Origin: Mycobacterium sp.
GTDB taxonomy: Bacteria > Actinomycetota > Actinomycetes > Mycobacteriales > Mycobacteriaceae
Direction of reading: 5' to 3'
Length of the DNA stretch: 64,000 nt
Assembly: GCA_021732005.1 (NCBI GenBank)
Contig: JAKFVT010000034.1
Location: 1-64,000 of the forward strand
A program made the position numbers and the translations under genes. The notes under the pieces are model-generated. The model was given only the letters and a program-made list of their open reading frames with translations. It was not told the DNA's origin and did no database searches. Positions 19,797 through 28,249 of the stretch are shown in pieces (position 1 is the stretch's first letter; every line of letters starts with the position of its first letter).

Positions 19797-20576
19797 CTAG
19801 ATCGGCAGCTTGCGGAAAATGGGGCGCGGGATGTGCCGGATCACGGACATCAGCACACGCACCTGGCCGGGCGCCCACACCAGGGTCTTGCCCTTCGCCG
19901 CGGAGGCGACGGCCAGTTCGGCGACATCCTCGGCATTCACCGTGAACGGTGCTTCCTTGGCGCCGGTGGCCTTCCAATGCTCCAGCGTCGTGGTGGTGCG
20001 CACCTGGCCGGGGCGGATGACGAGGACGTGAACCCCATGCTCCCGCAGGGCTTCTCCGAGGCCGAGGTAGAACCCGTCCAGACCCGCCTTGGTGGACCCG
20101 TAGACGAAGTTGTTGCGGCGCACCCGTTCCCCGGCCACCGAGGACATCGCGATGATCTGGCCGAAGCCCTGGGCGCGCATCAAGGCAGCGATCAGCACCC
20201 CCACCGACACCGCCGCGGTGTAGTTGATCTGGGCGCTCAGGACCGCCTTCGACTGATTCTGCCAGAGCTCCTCGGCGTCGCCGAGGATGCCGAAAGCGAC
20301 GATCGCCACGTCGACATCTCCCTTGGCCCAGGCCTTTTCAATGACTTCCGGGTGGCTCTTGGTGTCCAGGGCGTCGAAGTCGAGGTACTCGACCGAGCTG
20401 GCGCCTGCGGCTTCCAGCTGGGCGATGGCGGCGTCACGCTTGGGGGCGTTCGGCAGATCGGCCAGGATGATCCGCGCCTTGGTGTTGCGCAGGTAGCGCT
20501 TGCAGATGGCGAGGCCGATCTCGGAGGTTCCGCCCAAAAGCAGGATGGTTTGCGGATTGCCAGTGGCGTCGATCAT
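19797..20576 (-). CDS. dprE2: Decaprenylphosphoryl-2-keto-ribose reductase DprE2
   Basis: 259 residues from ATG 20576. It is a short-chain dehydrogenase that reduces the 2-keto intermediate made by DprE1, giving decaprenyl-phospho-arabinose. Cofactor motif GGTSEIG at the N-terminus, catalytic Ser in MSSVAG and YGSTK (Tyr-x-x-x-Lys) are present. DAEELWQNQ and the end [12 protein letters not shown] are diagnostic of DprE2. It follows dprE1 by 19 bases with AAAGG as ribosome site. The longer frame to 20765 overlaps dprE1 and is not used. Confidence 0.96.
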   Translation of the reverse strand: MIDATGNPQTILLLGGTSEIGLAICKRYLRNTKARIILADLPNAPKRDAAIAQLEAAGASSVEYLDFDALDTKSHPEVIEKAWAKGDVDVAIVAFGILGDAEELWQNQSKAVLSAQINYTAAVSVGVLIAALMRAQGFGQIIAMSSVAGERVRRNNFVYGSTKAGLDGFYLGLGEALREHGVHVLVIRPGQVRTTTTLEHWKATGAKEAPFTVNAEDVAELAVASAAKGKTLVWAPGQVRVLMSVIRHIPRPIFRKLPI

Positions 20577-20595
20577 GTCTGTGGGGGATGCCTTT

Positions 20596-21996
20596 CTACA
20601 GCAGTTCGAGTCGGCGGGCCATGTCGGAGGCGAACACGCCGTCCGGATCGGCCTTGCGGCGCAGTGCAATCCACTCGTCGATCCGCGGATACATCTTGTG
20701 GAAACTCTCCGCGCTGACGCGCGAGTCCTTCGCGGTGTAGACCCGGCCGCCAAATTCCATTGCACGCCTGTCGAGTTCGTTGAGAAACTCGTTGACTCCG
20801 GCCTTCATCGGGAAATCCATCGCGACGTTCCAGCCCGCCATCGGGAAGCTGAGCGGTGCCTTGTTGCCGGGGCCGAACAGCTTGAAGACGTTGAGGGCCG
20901 AGTAGTGGCCGCTGGTCTGGATCCACCGGATGATGTCCTTGAACTCGTCCAGGGCGTCCGGTGGCACGAGGAATTGATGCTGCGCGAAACCCGCTGGGCC
21001 ATAAGCATTGTTCCAGCCGCTGACCAGGTCGAGCATGTGGTAGAACTGCGACAGGTTCATGATCTTGCCCTGGTAGGTGCCACCGAGGCGGTAGTACACC
21101 TCGCCGATCGCGCTGAACGACAGCTTGTTCATGGCACTGACCGGGAAGATGTCGGGCACTGTCAAAAGCTGCGGCGCGTCGAACTTCAGCGGATTCTTGG
21201 CGAGCTTCGCGGGCAACTGGTCGAGCCTGGCCAGGCTGCCCCGGCTGACCGCGGCGCGGCCCAGTTTGGGCGGCGGACTGATCAGGTCGAACCACGCGCT
21301 CGAGTAGGTGTACTTGTCCTCGCTGCCGTCCAGATGCACGGCGATGGTCTCGTCCAGGTTTGCGGTACTCACGCCGTCGGCGATGAAGTAGGCCGTCTCG
21401 GTCCGGGTCATCGCGACTCGCGCGCGAATCACGATGCCCGTCAAGCCATTTCCGCCGACCGTGGCCCAGAACAGCGCGCTGTCGGGGCCGTCCGGCGTCA
21501 GGGTGTGAACCTCGCCGTCAGCCATCAGTAGGTCCAGCGACAGCACGTGGTTGCCGAAACTGCCTGCGCTGTGGTGATTTTTCCCGTGGATGTCAGATCC
21601 GATGGCGCCGCCCACGGTGACCTGACGGGTGCCTGGCAGGACCGGCACCCAGAGGCCGAATGGCAGCGCCGCCTTCATCAGCTGATCCAGGCTCACGCCG
21701 GCGTCCACGTCGGCCACCGCGGTGTCGGCGGACAGCGAGTGGATCCGGTTCAGCCGGGTCATGTCGACGATGATTCCGCCGCCGTTGCAGGCCTGGTCTC
21801 CGTACGAGCGGCCCAGACCGCGTGCCACGATGCCCCGGCGCAGGTACGACGGGCTGGCGGAATCGGCGTCGGCGACCTGCCGCACGGCGTCGGCGATCAC
21901 CTCCACGTCGGGAGTCGATAGCACCTGTGCCACGCTCGGCGCGGTTCGGCCGAATCCGGTCAGGGAACGCGGCGTGAGGGGAAGTGCGGTAGCCAT
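20596..21996 (-). CDS. dprE1: Decaprenylphosphoryl-ribose oxidase DprE1
   Basis: 466 residues, a VAO-type FAD flavoenzyme that oxidises decaprenyl-phospho-ribose. FAD-binding [15 protein letters not shown] and the [10 protein letters not shown] loop are intact, and the C-terminal YTAKDSR Lys is conserved, as is the end [11 protein letters not shown]. The benzothiazinone-reactive Cys387 of M. tuberculosis (in GWNICVDFP) is replaced: here the sequence is GWNVAMDFP with Ala392 (codon GCG, 20821-20823). The enzyme should still be active, since the Cys is not catalytic. It is co-directional with gtrA (27 bases upstream) and dprE2. Confidence 0.97.
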   Translation of the reverse strand: MATALPLTPRSLTGFGRTAPSVAQVLSTPDVEVIADAVRQVADADSASPSYLRRGIVARGLGRSYGDQACNGGGIIVDMTRLNRIHSLSADTAVADVDAGVSLDQLMKAALPFGLWVPVLPGTRQVTVGGAIGSDIHGKNHHSAGSFGNHVLSLDLLMADGEVHTLTPDGPDSALFWATVGGNGLTGIVIRARVAMTRTETAYFIADGVSTANLDETIAVHLDGSEDKYTYSSAWFDLISPPPKLGRAAVSRGSLARLDQLPAKLAKNPLKFDAPQLLTVPDIFPVSAMNKLSFSAIGEVYYRLGGTYQGKIMNLSQFYHMLDLVSGWNNAYGPAGFAQHQFLVPPDALDEFKDIIRWIQTSGHYSALNVFKLFGPGNKAPLSFPMAGWNVAMDFPMKAGVNEFLNELDRRAMEFGGRVYTAKDSRVSAESFHKMYPRIDEWIALRRKADPDGVFASDMARRLELL

Positions 21997-22023
21997 ATCA
22001 GTGCCAAAGGTTACCCGGCCCCA

Positions 22024-22434
22024 CTACTTCAACCGGAATATCACTGCTCGCTGGACCACGAAGTTGATGACTGTGGCGGTGCCCTGCGCGATGACGAAGG
22101 CCACCGGTACCTGCCAGGAATGGCCGGCGAACTTCAGATAGAAGAGGTAGTTGATGCCGACCTGTACTGCATAAGTCAGGGCATAGAGGACGACCACGGC
22201 GACGAAGCGGGCGGTGCTCGGCGGCGCCTGGAAGGTCCACCGGCGGTTGATCAGGTAGGCGGTGGTCGTGCCGGCGATGAAGCTCAGCGTCTTGGCCACG
22301 TTGACCTGCAGGCCGAGCTTGAGGAACAGCACGTAGAGCCCGAAGTCGACGATGGCCGACAACCCGCCGGTGACGATGAAGCGCACCATCTGGGTCTTGA
22401 GGCTCAGGGACGCCGTCGGGGCTGATTCGGCCAC
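22024..22434 (-). CDS. GtrA-family membrane protein (Rv3789 type)
   Basis: 136 residues with four predicted transmembrane helices: MVRFIVTGGLSAIVDFGLYV, VAKTLSFIAGTTTAYLINRR, the segment around FVAVVVLYALTYAV, and QGTATVINFVVQ. NRRWTF after helix 2 is a GtrA signature. In M. tuberculosis the homologue Rv3789 precedes dprE1 and was proposed as a decaprenyl-phospho-arabinose flippase or an AftA anchor. The same order here supports that role. It is the first gene of the arabinan run; the adjacent HD gene is divergent. Confidence 0.9.
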   Translation of the reverse strand: MAESAPTASLSLKTQMVRFIVTGGLSAIVDFGLYVLFLKLGLQVNVAKTLSFIAGTTTAYLINRRWTFQAPPSTARFVAVVVLYALTYAVQVGINYLFYLKFAGHSWQVPVAFVIAQGTATVINFVVQRAVIFRLK

Positions 22435-22505
22435 GCCGGAAGCTTACTGATGCCCGATTGCCGGGTCGCTTCGCTCCTGCCCGCCGGCGAGTGCACCATG
22501 GTGGT

Positions 22506-23129
22506 GTGCAGGATCTGGTTGAGGCGTGGGCGGCACTGCTGTCCCGGTACAGCGACGACCCGGCCGTGGCCGAGGTGGGCCGCGATTTGGTGGCTTCCTG
22601 GTCCGAAGCGCACCGCCGCTACCACTCCGTCGAGCACTTGCGTGACATTCTCCGCCACGTCGAGGAGCTGGCCGAATTCGCCGACGACCCGGATGCTGTG
22701 CGGCTCGCGGCCTGGTACCACGACGCGGTCTACGCCGGACTTCCCGACGACGAGGAACGCAGCGCCCAGCTCGCCGAACAGGACCTCTCCCGCCTGGGTG
22801 TGCAACCGCAGCTGGTCGACGAGGTGGCCCGCCTGATTCGGCTGACGATCACGCACGATCCCGCGCCGGGCGACCACAACGGCGAGGTGCTCTCCGATGC
22901 CGACCTCGCCGCGTTGGCCGTGCCGAGGGAGCACTACGAGCGCAACACCGCGGCGATTCAGGCCGAGTACAGCCACGTCCCCAGCGAGGTGTTCCGCCGG
23001 GGCCGGGTACAGGTGCTGGTGGCGCTGCTGGGCGGGCCGGGTGTCTTCCGCACCGAGTACGCCCGCCGCGAGTGGGAGGCACTGGCCCAGGGCAACCTGC
23101 GGGCCGAGCTGGCGACCCTGACGGGCTGA
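22506..23129 (+). CDS. HD-domain metal-dependent phosphohydrolase
   Basis: 207 residues from GTG 22506 (VQDLVEAWAALLSRYSD). It has a helical fold with metal ligands H40, H44 (YHSVEHL) and the H72-D73 pair in LAAWYHDAVY, then a second conserved region LIRLTITHDP and a C-terminal DLAALAVP...EYSHV part. This matches predicted HD-superfamily hydrolases of about 200 residues, whose substrates are unknown. Upstream ATG and GTG codons would add sequence read out of gtrA's promoter region and lack similarity. It faces away from the arabinan genes. Confidence 0.82.
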   Translation: MQDLVEAWAALLSRYSDDPAVAEVGRDLVASWSEAHRRYHSVEHLRDILRHVEELAEFADDPDAVRLAAWYHDAVYAGLPDDEERSAQLAEQDLSRLGVQPQLVDEVARLIRLTITHDPAPGDHNGEVLSDADLAALAVPREHYERNTAAIQAEYSHVPSEVFRRGRVQVLVALLGGPGVFRTEYARREWEALAQGNLRAELATLTG

Positions 23130-23232
23130 GCCGGGTTGAGCCGGGTCAATCGGCACTGGTGGTGACGCCCGACCTTCACCGAAGGCCGTTCGACCCTATG
23201 GCCGGGCGTGGTCTGCGGCGGAAGATCTGCCC

Positions 23233-23667
23233 ATGACAGTCGAACAGGATCCGATCGTGGTACTCAGCGACCACGAGAGTTGGGATCGCCTGAAGAGCGC
23301 TGCGCTGGGGCGCCTGGTCACGCAGATCGGCGATCAGCTGGAGATCTTCCCGGTCAACTTCGTGACGCAGAACCACACGGTGCTGTTCCGGACGGCCGAG
23401 GGCACCAAGCTTTTCAGCACGGTGATGAACGACAAGGTGCTCTTCGAAGTCGACGACCACACTGTCTCGGAGGGCTGGAGCGTCATCATCCGCGGAACCG
23501 CGCGCGTGCTCACCGCGGCGGATGACATCCACGAAGCCGAGAACGCGCAGCTGCTGCCCTGGGTCGCGACCGAGAAGCTGCGGTTCGTGCGCATCACCCC
23601 AAGCGAGGTGTCCGGCAGGCGTTTCGTCTTCGGACCGGAGCCCGACCGGGGGTCGTACCCCGGCTAG
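23233..23667 (+). CDS. PNPOx-like flavin/F420-binding split-barrel protein
   Basis: 144 residues, a pyridoxamine 5'-phosphate oxidase-like fold. ALGRLVTQIGDQLEIFPVNF forms the first hairpin, with VLFRTAEGTKLFSTVMNDKV the nucleotide-binding stretch, followed by VSEGWSVIIRGTARVLT. Mycobacteria hold many such proteins binding FMN, F420 or haem; the cofactor cannot be decided here. GAAGATC before ATG 23233 is a weak ribosome site. Its last four bases overlap the tail of the convergent DUF222/HNH gene. Confidence 0.82.
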   Translation: MTVEQDPIVVLSDHESWDRLKSAALGRLVTQIGDQLEIFPVNFVTQNHTVLFRTAEGTKLFSTVMNDKVLFEVDDHTVSEGWSVIIRGTARVLTAADDIHEAENAQLLPWVATEKLRFVRITPSEVSGRRFVFGPEPDRGSYPG

Positions 23668-25121
23668 AAAGGTGGGGGCCGGTTGCGTTCGGTGACGCGG
23701 GCGTCGTTGAGTTTGCGTTCGGCTGTGATTCGTTGGGCGCGTTGGGCTGCCCGGGTTTTCCGCCGGGTGGGCATCATGATGCCGATGGTGGGCGGGGGTT
23801 CCCCTTTCGGCGGCGGCAGGGTGGCGGTGGTGGTGTTCCAGCTCGGCATGAGCAGGCGGCTGCCGGGTCGGGTGGTGTAGGTGCGCCCGGTGGGTGAGGT
23901 CCAGGTGATGGTGGCATCGGGGTGTTGACGGCTTGACCAGCCCGCCCAGAAGGTTTTGAGCAGGTGGTGTTTTCGGCACGCACAGGCCAGGTTGGATGGG
24001 TGGGTGGGTCCGAAGGGCCAGGCGATCGTGTGGTCGATGTCGCAATACTCGGCGGGCACGTCGCAGTTCGGGAATCGGCATGTCATGTCGCGCAGCCGGA
24101 TCCACTCGTCCAGGGCGGTGGAGGGCCGGTAGTGCGGTTCGGGCTGATCGGTGGGTCGGCGCAGATGGCGCACCTTCGCCCCGGCGCGAATGACTTCGGC
24201 CAGCAGCGGAGCGGGCACGATGCCCCGGTTGCCGGTCAGCACTGCGCTGGCCGCCCGCGGACGTGGCAGTTCGGGTTCGGCATCGGGCTTGTCGCCGTGC
24301 ATCCCCGGATCGGGTTTGGCGTCCACCACATCGGGATCGGCAAGCACGTGCACCACCACACTGGCGGCGCGGCCGTCGTTGCCGGCGGCGGGGCAGTCCG
24401 GGTTGCCGCACAGGCACGCCAACCGGTCGGCTCCGGCGCCCAGCGCGCCCATGGCGTCAGAGCGGCGTTGGGCGATGGTGCGGGGGTCGTCGGCGCACAC
24501 CGAATAGGCGATGCGGGTCAACCGGCGCCGGACGATCTCACCGTCGGTGGCCGACAGCTGCCCGGCGATCTCGGCGGTCCCCGCCGTCGCGTCGACGGTG
24601 ATCACGATGTCGCGATCCCGTACCCGTGACCGCACCCGGCGCACGGCACCCGGGTCGTAGCGATCCACCCAGGAGTCGATCGCGCGCTGCAATTTCAGCG
24701 TCGACAACGCACCCCAGCTCACCGCGTCTTCGGCAATGGCCTTGTCCACGAGCCTCAAGACAGCTCGGTCCTGGATCAGGTAGGTGCGGTCGGTGATCGC
24801 CTCACACAGCCGATAGCTCAACGTCCCGGCCAGGAACAGCTCGGCCACCCGCGGCAGCCGATGCCGCAGCGACATCGCCATCAGCATCTCCGCAGAGGCC
24901 CGACCAGGCGTTATCCCTAGAGCCGCCGACACTTCGGCCGCGGCGGCGTCCCATTCGTCGCAGGCCCAATGCGCGCGCTCGTCATCGGCGCAGCGCCGCG
25001 CGACCAACTCGCCGATCGCGGCCACCCGTCGTGCCGCGTTCTGGGCTTCGGCCCGCGCGAAATCGGCGATGGCCTCCACCACCGCTGCATCGCTCGCCGC
25101 CCGCAACCCACTATCGAACAC
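23664..25121 (-). CDS. DUF222 / 13E12-family HNH endonuclease-like protein
   Basis: 485 residues of the REP13E12 type. The N-terminal helical DUF222 domain spans about 15-235 (AALGITPGRASAEMLMAMSL, LRLVDKAIAEDAV). A Pro/Asp-rich linker and a C-terminal HNH domain at 348-387 follow: CRFPNC, DIDHT, then N377 and CRKHH. All HNH residues are present. The family is multicopy in mycobacteria; some copies serve as phage attachment sites in M. tuberculosis. DNA cleavage is not proven for the family. It lies between the arabinan and galactan gene sets, so it may mark past insertion there. Confidence 0.9.
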   Translation of the reverse strand: MFDSGLRAASDAAVVEAIADFARAEAQNAARRVAAIGELVARRCADDERAHWACDEWDAAAAEVSAALGITPGRASAEMLMAMSLRHRLPRVAELFLAGTLSYRLCEAITDRTYLIQDRAVLRLVDKAIAEDAVSWGALSTLKLQRAIDSWVDRYDPGAVRRVRSRVRDRDIVITVDATAGTAEIAGQLSATDGEIVRRRLTRIAYSVCADDPRTIAQRRSDAMGALGAGADRLACLCGNPDCPAAGNDGRAASVVVHVLADPDVVDAKPDPGMHGDKPDAEPELPRPRAASAVLTGNRGIVPAPLLAEVIRAGAKVRHLRRPTDQPEPHYRPSTALDEWIRLRDMTCRFPNCDVPAEYCDIDHTIAWPFGPTHPSNLACACRKHHLLKTFWAGWSSRQHPDATITWTSPTGRTYTTRPGSRLLMPSWNTTTATLPPPKGEPPPTIGIMMPTRRKTRAAQRAQRITAERKLNDARVTERNRPPPF

Positions 25122-25154
25122 ATGTTCGAGTATGCCAGGGGGGGTGACAGGCGA

Positions 25155-25985
25155 TTACACCCAGTACGGAACCCGCGCCCGGTACTGCCGTAGTGCGAAC
25201 GCCGCGAGCAGCCAGCCGAGCAGCGTCAGCCCGATCACGACCGCCCAGTGCCGCAGGTGTTGGTCGGCGCCCAGCAGCGGCGCGCGCAGGATGTCGAGGT
25301 AGTGCAGCAGCGGGTTGAGTTCGATGATCTTGGCCCAGCGGCCGGCGCCCTGCTGCTGCAGGGTGTTGTCGTTCCAGATGATCGGCGTCATGAAGAACAG
25401 CAGTTGCACGATCGAGAACAGCAGCGGGCCGATGTCGCGGTAGCGGGTGGCCAGGATGCCGAAGCAGAACGACACCCACACGCAGTTCAGCATGATCAAC
25501 AGCAGCGCCGGGATCGCCGACAAGTCCGCCCAGGACCACGGTTTCGGGAAGATCATCGCGATCACCACATAGATCACGATGTTGTGCCCGAACAGGATCA
25601 TCTGCCGCCACACCAGCCGGTAGACGTGCACGCTCAGCGGTGTCGGCAGCTGTTTGATCAACCCTTCGTTGGCGATGAACACGTCGGCGCCCTCGAGGAT
25701 CGCGGCGTTGATCATGTTCCAGATGATCAGGCCGAGCGTCACATACGGCAGGTGCTCGGACAGCTTGAGGTGGAACAGCTGTGAGTACAGCCCACCCATC
25801 GCCACCGCGGTGGTGCCGGTCGCGATCGTGATCCAGAACGGGCCGAGCACCGAGCGGCGGTACTTCTGCTTGATGTCCTGCCAGCCGAGGTGCAGCCACA
25901 GTTCGCGCTTGCGGAACCCGTCGAGCAGGTCGCCCCACGCGCGGGTGAAGGTCTTCGACTGCGCGGCGGCGTCGACGATCGTCAT
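25155..25985 (-). CDS. wzm: Galactan-exporter ABC permease Wzm
   Basis: 276 residues, ABC-2 type permease with six membrane helices. The N-terminal amphipathic LGWQDIKQKYRRSVLGPFW is the family signature, and FMTPIIWN and ELNPLLHYLDILRAPLLG near the end match Wzm/RfbD (Rv3783). With Wzt it moves the lipid-linked galactan precursor across the membrane. Its ATG overlaps the glfT1 stop by four bases, so wzt, glfT1 and wzm are co-translated. Confidence 0.93.
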   Translation of the reverse strand: MTIVDAAAQSKTFTRAWGDLLDGFRKRELWLHLGWQDIKQKYRRSVLGPFWITIATGTTAVAMGGLYSQLFHLKLSEHLPYVTLGLIIWNMINAAILEGADVFIANEGLIKQLPTPLSVHVYRLVWRQMILFGHNIVIYVVIAMIFPKPWSWADLSAIPALLLIMLNCVWVSFCFGILATRYRDIGPLLFSIVQLLFFMTPIIWNDNTLQQQGAGRWAKIIELNPLLHYLDILRAPLLGADQHLRHWAVVIGLTLLGWLLAAFALRQYRARVPYWV

Positions 25986-26878
25986 CTGGTGAACCTTTCC
26001 TGCCTACCCAAGCGCCGCAACCGAACCCATTCGGCGAAGCCTTTCGGGTCGCGGCGCTGGACCAAGAAGAACCATCCGAATCGCACCCACTCCTGCGGCA
26101 CCAGCTTGCGCATGCCGCGCTGTGCCTGCAGGTAGCCGCGGTTGCGATAGGTGAAGAACCGCTTGGTCGGGTCGTCCGGATATTGGGTGTGCATTTTCCC
26201 GCCGAGGATCGGCTTGAACTCGTCGCTGCCATACGGATGCAGGTAGGTCGCTTGCAGGCAGGTGCCGAACGGCAAGCCCGACAACACAAGTCGACGGTGC
26301 ATGTCGACCTCGTCGCCGCGGATGAACAAGCGGATATCCGGTATGCCAACAGCTTCCAGCGTCTGCGCCCGGAACAGCGCCCCGTTGAACAGCGACGCTA
26401 TCCCCGGCAGCAGGTCGTCATCGCCCGATTCCGAGCCCAATTCCGAGACATGGCGTCGCCACACCAGGCCACGGCGCAAGGGGAAGGCGAGCCGGTCCGG
26501 GTTGTCGAGGTCGCAGACCATCGGCGACACCTCGGCCAGCTGATGGCGCGCGGCGCAGTCCAGTAGCGTCGCCAGCACCTCGGAGTCCTTGGGCCGCCCG
26601 TCGTCGTCGGCCAGCCACACCCAGTCCGCACCCATCGACAGTGCGTGCAGCATGCCGAACGCGAATCCGCCTGCGCCACCGAGGTTTCGGCGGGATCCCA
26701 GATAGGTGGTCGGCACGGGCTGGCCGGCGACGAGGTCGCGCACCCGCTCGTCGTTGTCGTTGTCGACGACGATCAGGTGGTCGACCATGCGGGTCTGGGT
26801 GGTCAATACACCCAGCGATTTGGCGAGTTCGTCGAGGCGGCGATGAGTGACGACGACGGCGCACACCAGGTCAGTCAC
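25982..26878 (-). CDS. glfT1: Galactofuranosyltransferase GlfT1
   Basis: 298 residues from GTG 26878, which overlaps the wzt stop (GTGA). GlfT1 is a GT2 enzyme that transfers the first two galactofuranose units to the decaprenyl-linked rhamnosyl-GlcNAc precursor. VCAVVVTHRRLDELAKSL starts the GT-A fold, LGSRRNLGGAGGFAFGMLHA the UDP-sugar part, and WLADDDG holds the metal-binding Asp motif. FIRGDEVDMHRRL and QYPDDPTKRFFTYRNRGYLQ are family-specific. The open frame extends to 27034 inside wzt and is not real. Confidence 0.94.
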   Translation of the reverse strand: MTDLVCAVVVTHRRLDELAKSLGVLTTQTRMVDHLIVVDNDNDERVRDLVAGQPVPTTYLGSRRNLGGAGGFAFGMLHALSMGADWVWLADDDGRPKDSEVLATLLDCAARHQLAEVSPMVCDLDNPDRLAFPLRRGLVWRRHVSELGSESGDDDLLPGIASLFNGALFRAQTLEAVGIPDIRLFIRGDEVDMHRRLVLSGLPFGTCLQATYLHPYGSDEFKPILGGKMHTQYPDDPTKRFFTYRNRGYLQAQRGMRKLVPQEWVRFGWFFLVQRRDPKGFAEWVRLRRLGRQERFTR

Positions 26879-27699
26879 GGGGTGGCGACCCCGTCGGACC
26901 AATCGGACTTGTGCTCTTCCAACACTTCCCGCACATGCCGGGCCGCGTCCTCGCCCTCGTAAGCCCGCACGACGTCTTCGATGCCGCCGGACATCTTGAT
27001 GGTGCCGTGGTCGATCCACATCGCGGTCTTGCACAGCCGCGCAAGGAACTCGTTGGAATGGCTGGCGAACACGAGGATCCCGGAACGCTCGACCAGACGC
27101 TGCAGCCGTGTCTGCGCCTTCTTCAGGAAGTCCGCGTCCACGGCGCCGATGCCCTCATCGAGCAGCAGGATCTCGGGATCGATGCTGGTGACCACGCCCA
27201 TGGCCAGTCGCACCCGCATGCCGGTGGAGTAGGTGCGCAGCGGCATCGACAGGTATTCACCGAGTTCGGTGAAGTCGGCGATCTCGTCGACCTTGGCCAT
27301 CATCTGCTTGCGGGTCTGCCCCAGGAACAGCCCGCGGATGATGATGTTCTCGAAGCCGGAAATCTCCGGATCCATCCCGACGCCGAGGTCGAACACCGGC
27401 GCGACCCGCCCGCGGACCGTGGCCGACCCGCGGGTCGGTTCGTAGATCCCGGACAGCAACCGCAGCAGTGTGGACTTGCCCGCACCGTTGTGGCCGACGA
27501 GGCCGACGCGGTCGCCCATCTTCAGCGACAGCGTGATGTCCCGCAGCGCCTCGATCACGACGACGTTCTCGGTGTTGCGCCCGATTGCGCCGCCGGCGGC
27601 GCCGAGGAAGGTCTTCTTCAGCGACCGCGTCTTGGCGTCGAAGATCGGAAACTCAACCCAGGCGTCGCGGGTTTCGATGTAGGGGTCGTCGGCAGGCAC
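26875..27699 (-). CDS. wzt: Galactan-exporter ATPase Wzt
   Basis: 274 residues, ABC ATPase. Walker A is GHNGAGKST at 69-77 and Walker B LLLDEGIGAVD with the catalytic Glu. The signature region reads YSTGMRVRLA in place of LSGGQ, normal for Wzt/TagH-type polysaccharide exporters. The N-terminal DAWVEFPIFDAKTRSLKKTF is typical of Rv3781. There is no C-terminal carbohydrate-binding extension, so export probably does not depend on chain-end recognition. It sits 12 bases after bpa and overlaps glfT1. Confidence 0.94.
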   Translation of the reverse strand: MPADDPYIETRDAWVEFPIFDAKTRSLKKTFLGAAGGAIGRNTENVVVIEALRDITLSLKMGDRVGLVGHNGAGKSTLLRLLSGIYEPTRGSATVRGRVAPVFDLGVGMDPEISGFENIIIRGLFLGQTRKQMMAKVDEIADFTELGEYLSMPLRTYSTGMRVRLAMGVVTSIDPEILLLDEGIGAVDADFLKKAQTRLQRLVERSGILVFASHSNEFLARLCKTAMWIDHGTIKMSGGIEDVVRAYEGEDAARHVREVLEEHKSDWSDGVATP

Positions 27700-27711
27700 C
27701 GTGCGTCTCGG

Positions 27712-28221
27712 TTACAGGTACTGCCCGGTGCCGTGACCGGGACCTCCGGGCGGGCCGGGCTGTCCGAGCCCCGGCGGCAGGGCGCCCTGGCCGCGCATGT
27801 GTTCCAGCTGCGCGCGCGCCGCCATCTGCTGGGCGAACAATGCGGTCTGGATGCCGTGGAACAGGCCCTCGAGCCAGCCGACCAGCTGTGCCTGGGCGAT
27901 CCGCAGCTCGGCGTCGGACGGGATGCTGTCCTCGGTGAACGGCAGCGCCAGCCGCTCGAGTTCGTCGCGCAGTTCGGGGGCCAGGCCGTCTTCCAGCTCG
28001 CGGATGGACGTCGCGTGTATCTCGCGCAACCGGCTGCGGCTCGCGTCGTCCAGCGGTGCGGCCCGCACCTCTTCGAGCAGCTGCTTGATCATCGTGCCGA
28101 TGCGCATCACCTTGGCCGGCTGCTCCACCAGGTCGGTCACGGAGCGGCCGTCGGCGTCGGCGTCGCCCTCGTCGGCACCGGTGATGATCTCAATGTTGTC
28201 GTCGTCTGTGTTCGTCGTCAT
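27712..28221 (-). CDS. bpa: Bacterial proteasome activator Bpa (PafE)
   Basis: 169 residues. The central helical part (about 40-145) forms the four-helix-bundle ring subunit: VMRIGTMIKQLLEEVRAA, LREIHATSIRELEDGL and AQAQLVGWLEGLFHGIQTAL. A Gly/Pro-rich flexible tail ends in GQYL, the C-terminal motif that docks into the 20S proteasome and opens its gate. The N-terminus is acidic and disordered. Synteny with Rv3780, beside the galactan exporter, is kept. Function is ATP-independent activation of protein degradation. Confidence 0.95.
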   Translation of the reverse strand: MTTNTDDDNIEIITGADEGDADADGRSVTDLVEQPAKVMRIGTMIKQLLEEVRAAPLDDASRSRLREIHATSIRELEDGLAPELRDELERLALPFTEDSIPSDAELRIAQAQLVGWLEGLFHGIQTALFAQQMAARAQLEHMRGQGALPPGLGQPGPPGGPGHGTGQYL

Positions 28222-28249
28222 GGAGTGAGCATTCCCTCGTCGCCCATTG

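Noticed and set aside
23664..25121. 13E12 gene as an active mobile element
   Set aside because: No flanking inverted or direct repeats and no transposase; only a family association with phage sites.
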